Source of the DNA: Thalassoroseus pseudoceratinae
GTDB taxonomy: Bacteria > Planctomycetota > Planctomycetia > Planctomycetales > Planctomycetaceae
Direction: 5' to 3'
Length of the DNA: 64,000 nucleotides
Assembly: GCF_011634775.1 (NCBI RefSeq)
Contig: NZ_JAALXT010000007.1
Span: 434,001 to 498,000 of the forward strand
The notes under the pieces were generated by a model that made no database searches, had not been told where the DNA came from, and was given only the letters and a program-made list of their open reading frames with translations. Every line of letters starts with the position of its first letter. Positions within the stretch are counted from its first letter, which is position 1. A program made the position numbers and the translations under genes. This document shows, piece after piece, positions 62,076-64,000 of this stretch.

Positions 62076-63959
62076 ATGTCTGCGGTTGAATTAGCGTGTT
62101 CGAAATGCCAAGGCCGATTGCTTGTCGAGCAGTTCGGTATTGTTGTCGCGTGTCCGCATTGTGGCGCTCATCTCTCGATCCCCAAAGAGATGGACCCGAA
62201 TGCCGCGGTTCCCGCCGCCAAGCCGGTTGAGACGCCACCGACTCCATCAGCCGAACCGACCTCGACCGTCTCCGCGACTGCATCGTCCGAAGCTCCCGCA
62301 TCGACCGGGTCTTCGATCATCGTGAAATCCACCTCGGAATTGGAGAAAAGTACGTCACCCGCCGAAGAGGAAATCCCGGAATTCATGCGGCCGGCAAGTG
62401 CAGAGGCCGTTGACGAAATCCCGGATTTCACGGCTCCGCCGACCGTCACCGAGGATGTTCCGGAAGTGACTTCCGCCGTCGAACCGGCACCGACTACGCC
62501 GGAAGAACCGCCAGCCGAGTCGGTGGAAACTCCGGAAGCTCCTGCGAAGCCAGAAGTTCCGGCAGCACCAGCCGCGAACTCTACCGGCGGTATGCCGGAT
62601 TTCAGTGGACTGGACGAACAAGACGACGACACACCAACGTTCCCGAGCATCAACGTCGAGGCGGTAACGGCGGCCGCAGCTCAAGCGGCTTCGACCGACG
62701 ATCAGCCCGAGGAATCGGAAGCAAAACCCGCTGAACCTCCGGCTGCCGTGACACCGGTTGGTCCGCCCAGCGAGCCGGAAGTTTCCGACGGTCCGGATTT
62801 CAGTAGTCTCGGTCAAAGTGATGACGACGAGCCTTCTTTTCCAAGTTTCGACGAAAGTCCTCCGGCGGCAACGCCTGCTGTTCCGGTCGTGACTGCGGAA
62901 ACGGCGGCATCCGATGAGAAACCGGAAACACCAGAAACGCCGTCGGTGGCAGCTCCCGTTGGGCCGCCTGCGGATGCAGCGGGTTCCGACGGTCCGGACT
63001 TCAGCGGATTGGGCCAAGATAACGGAGACGCCGCCCCTGCGTTTCCGAGTTTCGATTCCCCGGGTGCAGCGGCGGAATCTCAACCAGCGGCTCCGGCAGT
63101 TGTCGCGGCTTCGTCGACAGCAACTCCGGCGGCCGCTGCATCGGCGAAACCTGCGGAAACCATGCCGAAGGATGACACCGTCGCAATCCGCAAACGACGA
63201 GCATCGACGAAATCGCTCCCGAATCTGGCGTTTCAGGTGTGGCTGAGCTACACGATCTTGATCACGTTCGTCGCCGGATTGCTGTGGTATCGGGCGAGCA
63301 ATTCCAAGCCACATCAACTGGAAAGTCTGCCGGATGTTCGGCCGAAGATGGATGACCAAGGCGAAGTCTCGGTACGCATTGCACCGGAAGCCGCCACGCT
63401 GCCGTTGGCTCACACGTTGAAACTTGGTGAGACCCAACGGTTTGGCAACATCGAAGTCACGCCGGTCCGTGTGACACAGGGGTCGCTCGAGTTTGTGCAC
63501 CACGCGACTGGTCAGCCGAAAAAAGAGACCGATGGTCCGGTGCTCAAACTGTGGTTGAAATTCAAGAATGTCTCGGAAGATCAGGTTATCGACCCATTGG
63601 ACGCGAAACTGGTGTTCACCCGAGGACACATCGCCAGCGACCGTGAAGGCTGGCACGCCAACAATTTTCTCGCCACGCCCGAACAGAAGACCAACGACGT
63701 TACTGGTGACGTGCTGCTGGTTTACGATCACATTGTCGTCGGTGATTGGGACTTGAAAGGGCAAAACCTGGGCAAAAAACTGAAGCCGGGTGAGTCGTTC
63801 GAGACGTTCATTCCCAGCGGAATCGAAGGGCTGGAGAAGATGAAAGGTGAATTGCTTTGGCGAGTTCACTTCCGCAAAGGCTTCTCTCCCAAAGGTTATG
63901 GCGTGACCACGCTCGTGGAAGTGGAATTCGAATCCGACGAGATTTCCTCAGACGCCTAA
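62076..63959 (+). CDS. Zinc-ribbon membrane protein with acidic repeat linker
   Basis: 627 residues. A Cys4 zinc ribbon (CSKCQG...CPHCGA) occupies residues 8-35. A Pro/Glu/Thr-rich acidic linker follows for about 340 residues, containing three near-copies of a 20-residue unit (PDFSGLDEQDDDTPTFPS, then PDFSSLGQSDDDEPSFPS, and PDFSGLGQDNGDAAPAFPS) and shorter IPEFMRP/IPDFTAP variants. One membrane helix near residue 390 (VWLSYTILITFVAGLLWY) leads to an outer beta-rich domain (LGETQRFGNIEVTPVRV, LKLWLKFKNVSED) that resembles DUF4352-like folds. Inference: the linker faces the cytoplasm. Function unknown. Confidence 0.88.
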   Translation: MSAVELACSKCQGRLLVEQFGIVVACPHCGAHLSIPKEMDPNAAVPAAKPVETPPTPSAEPTSTVSATASSEAPASTGSSIIVKSTSELEKSTSPAEEEIPEFMRPASAEAVDEIPDFTAPPTVTEDVPEVTSAVEPAPTTPEEPPAESVETPEAPAKPEVPAAPAANSTGGMPDFSGLDEQDDDTPTFPSINVEAVTAAAAQAASTDDQPEESEAKPAEPPAAVTPVGPPSEPEVSDGPDFSSLGQSDDDEPSFPSFDESPPAATPAVPVVTAETAASDEKPETPETPSVAAPVGPPADAAGSDGPDFSGLGQDNGDAAPAFPSFDSPGAAAESQPAAPAVVAASSTATPAAAASAKPAETMPKDDTVAIRKRRASTKSLPNLAFQVWLSYTILITFVAGLLWYRASNSKPHQLESLPDVRPKMDDQGEVSVRIAPEAATLPLAHTLKLGETQRFGNIEVTPVRVTQGSLEFVHHATGQPKKETDGPVLKLWLKFKNVSEDQVIDPLDAKLVFTRGHIASDREGWHANNFLATPEQKTNDVTGDVLLVYDHIVVGDWDLKGQNLGKKLKPGESFETFIPSGIEGLEKMKGELLWRVHFRKGFSPKGYGVTTLVEVEFESDEISSDA

Positions 63960-64000
63960 GCCATCCAAAAGCTGACGGTTTCGTCGCGTATTCGTCTCGT

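Noticed and set aside
62355-63869. Minus-strand frame of 504 codons opposite the zinc-ribbon protein
   Set aside because: Arg-rich shadow of an acidic low-complexity repeat region.

Overview
This window looks like a chromosomal segment of a planctomycete (order Planctomycetales; genus not resolved). The main evidence is a linked DUF1592 cytochrome-type and DUF1552 gene pair, a TIGR02996-domain protein, several proteins built as N-terminal zinc ribbon + transmembrane helix + large extracytoplasmic domain, long proteins of unknown function, and dense coding on both strands with only short gene clusters. I see 47 protein genes. There is no rRNA, tRNA, transposase, integrase, prophage or CRISPR array. 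One gene is cut by the window edge: the TolC-like gene at the left end.

Layout. 1-7.2 kb: TolC-family outer-membrane lipoprotein, Mpo1-like membrane protein, membrane-anchored trypsin-like protease with C-terminal HEAT repeats, and a GAF-PAS-PAS hybrid histidine kinase. 7.4-10.9 kb: an Hsp70 lacking its lid, followed by a protein that joins a J-domain-like segment without HPD to a GspE N-terminal (MshEN) domain and two membrane helices; then a RraB-like gene. 11-19.4 kb: a giant exported protein (about 2124 residues) with macroglobulin-like beta-rich regions, a YiiD-type thioesterase with no ordinary start codon for its full domain, and a membrane protein with a helical C-terminus. 19.9-24.1 kb: the DUF1592/DUF1552 pair, closed by a strong terminator. 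24.1-26.1 kb: the agmatine-to-putrescine pair (agmatine deiminase and N-carbamoylputrescine amidase). 26.2-35 kb: a surface polysaccharide region with a Wzc-type tyrosine autokinase, a TPR lipoprotein, GDP-mannose 4,6-dehydratase, two tandem HEAT-like secreted paralogues and GDP-L-fucose synthase. 35-42.7 kb: RluD-type pseudouridine synthase, a YfgM-like membrane protein, a DUF58 protein, MnmA, a ceramidase-like secreted enzyme and a class V aminotransferase. 43-52.2 kb: a small sensorless histidine kinase, a CxxCH haem protein whose 3' end overlaps it, DsbD with a doubled alpha domain, a large membrane protein and an SH3b protein. 52.5-58.7 kb: a small Cys-rich protein with an Ldh-like protein that has lost its catalytic His, an orphan hypothetical, an SDR, a CAT/E2-fold acyltransferase, an Mrr-like nuclease-fold protein and a secreted HExxH protein. 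58.9-64 kb: an LpxL-type acyltransferase, SlyD, a TIGR02996 protein, BioD, and a zinc-ribbon/membrane protein with an acidic repeat.

How the parts fit. Much of the content concerns the cell envelope: export, periplasmic redox and folding, surface glycan made from GDP-fucose, and lipid A acylation. Signalling genes (two histidine kinases) and stress genes (Hsp70 pair) sit among these. Intergenic DNA carries several families of short palindromic repeats, some forming composite cruciforms. They lie mostly between convergent genes and at ends of transcription units.

The most unusual items are the lidless Hsp70 with its HPD-less J/MshEN membrane partner, the giant macroglobulin-like protein with a Gly/Met-rich bait-like linker, the Ldh-like protein lacking catalytic residues, the repeated zinc-ribbon/TM architecture, and the composite palindromes.
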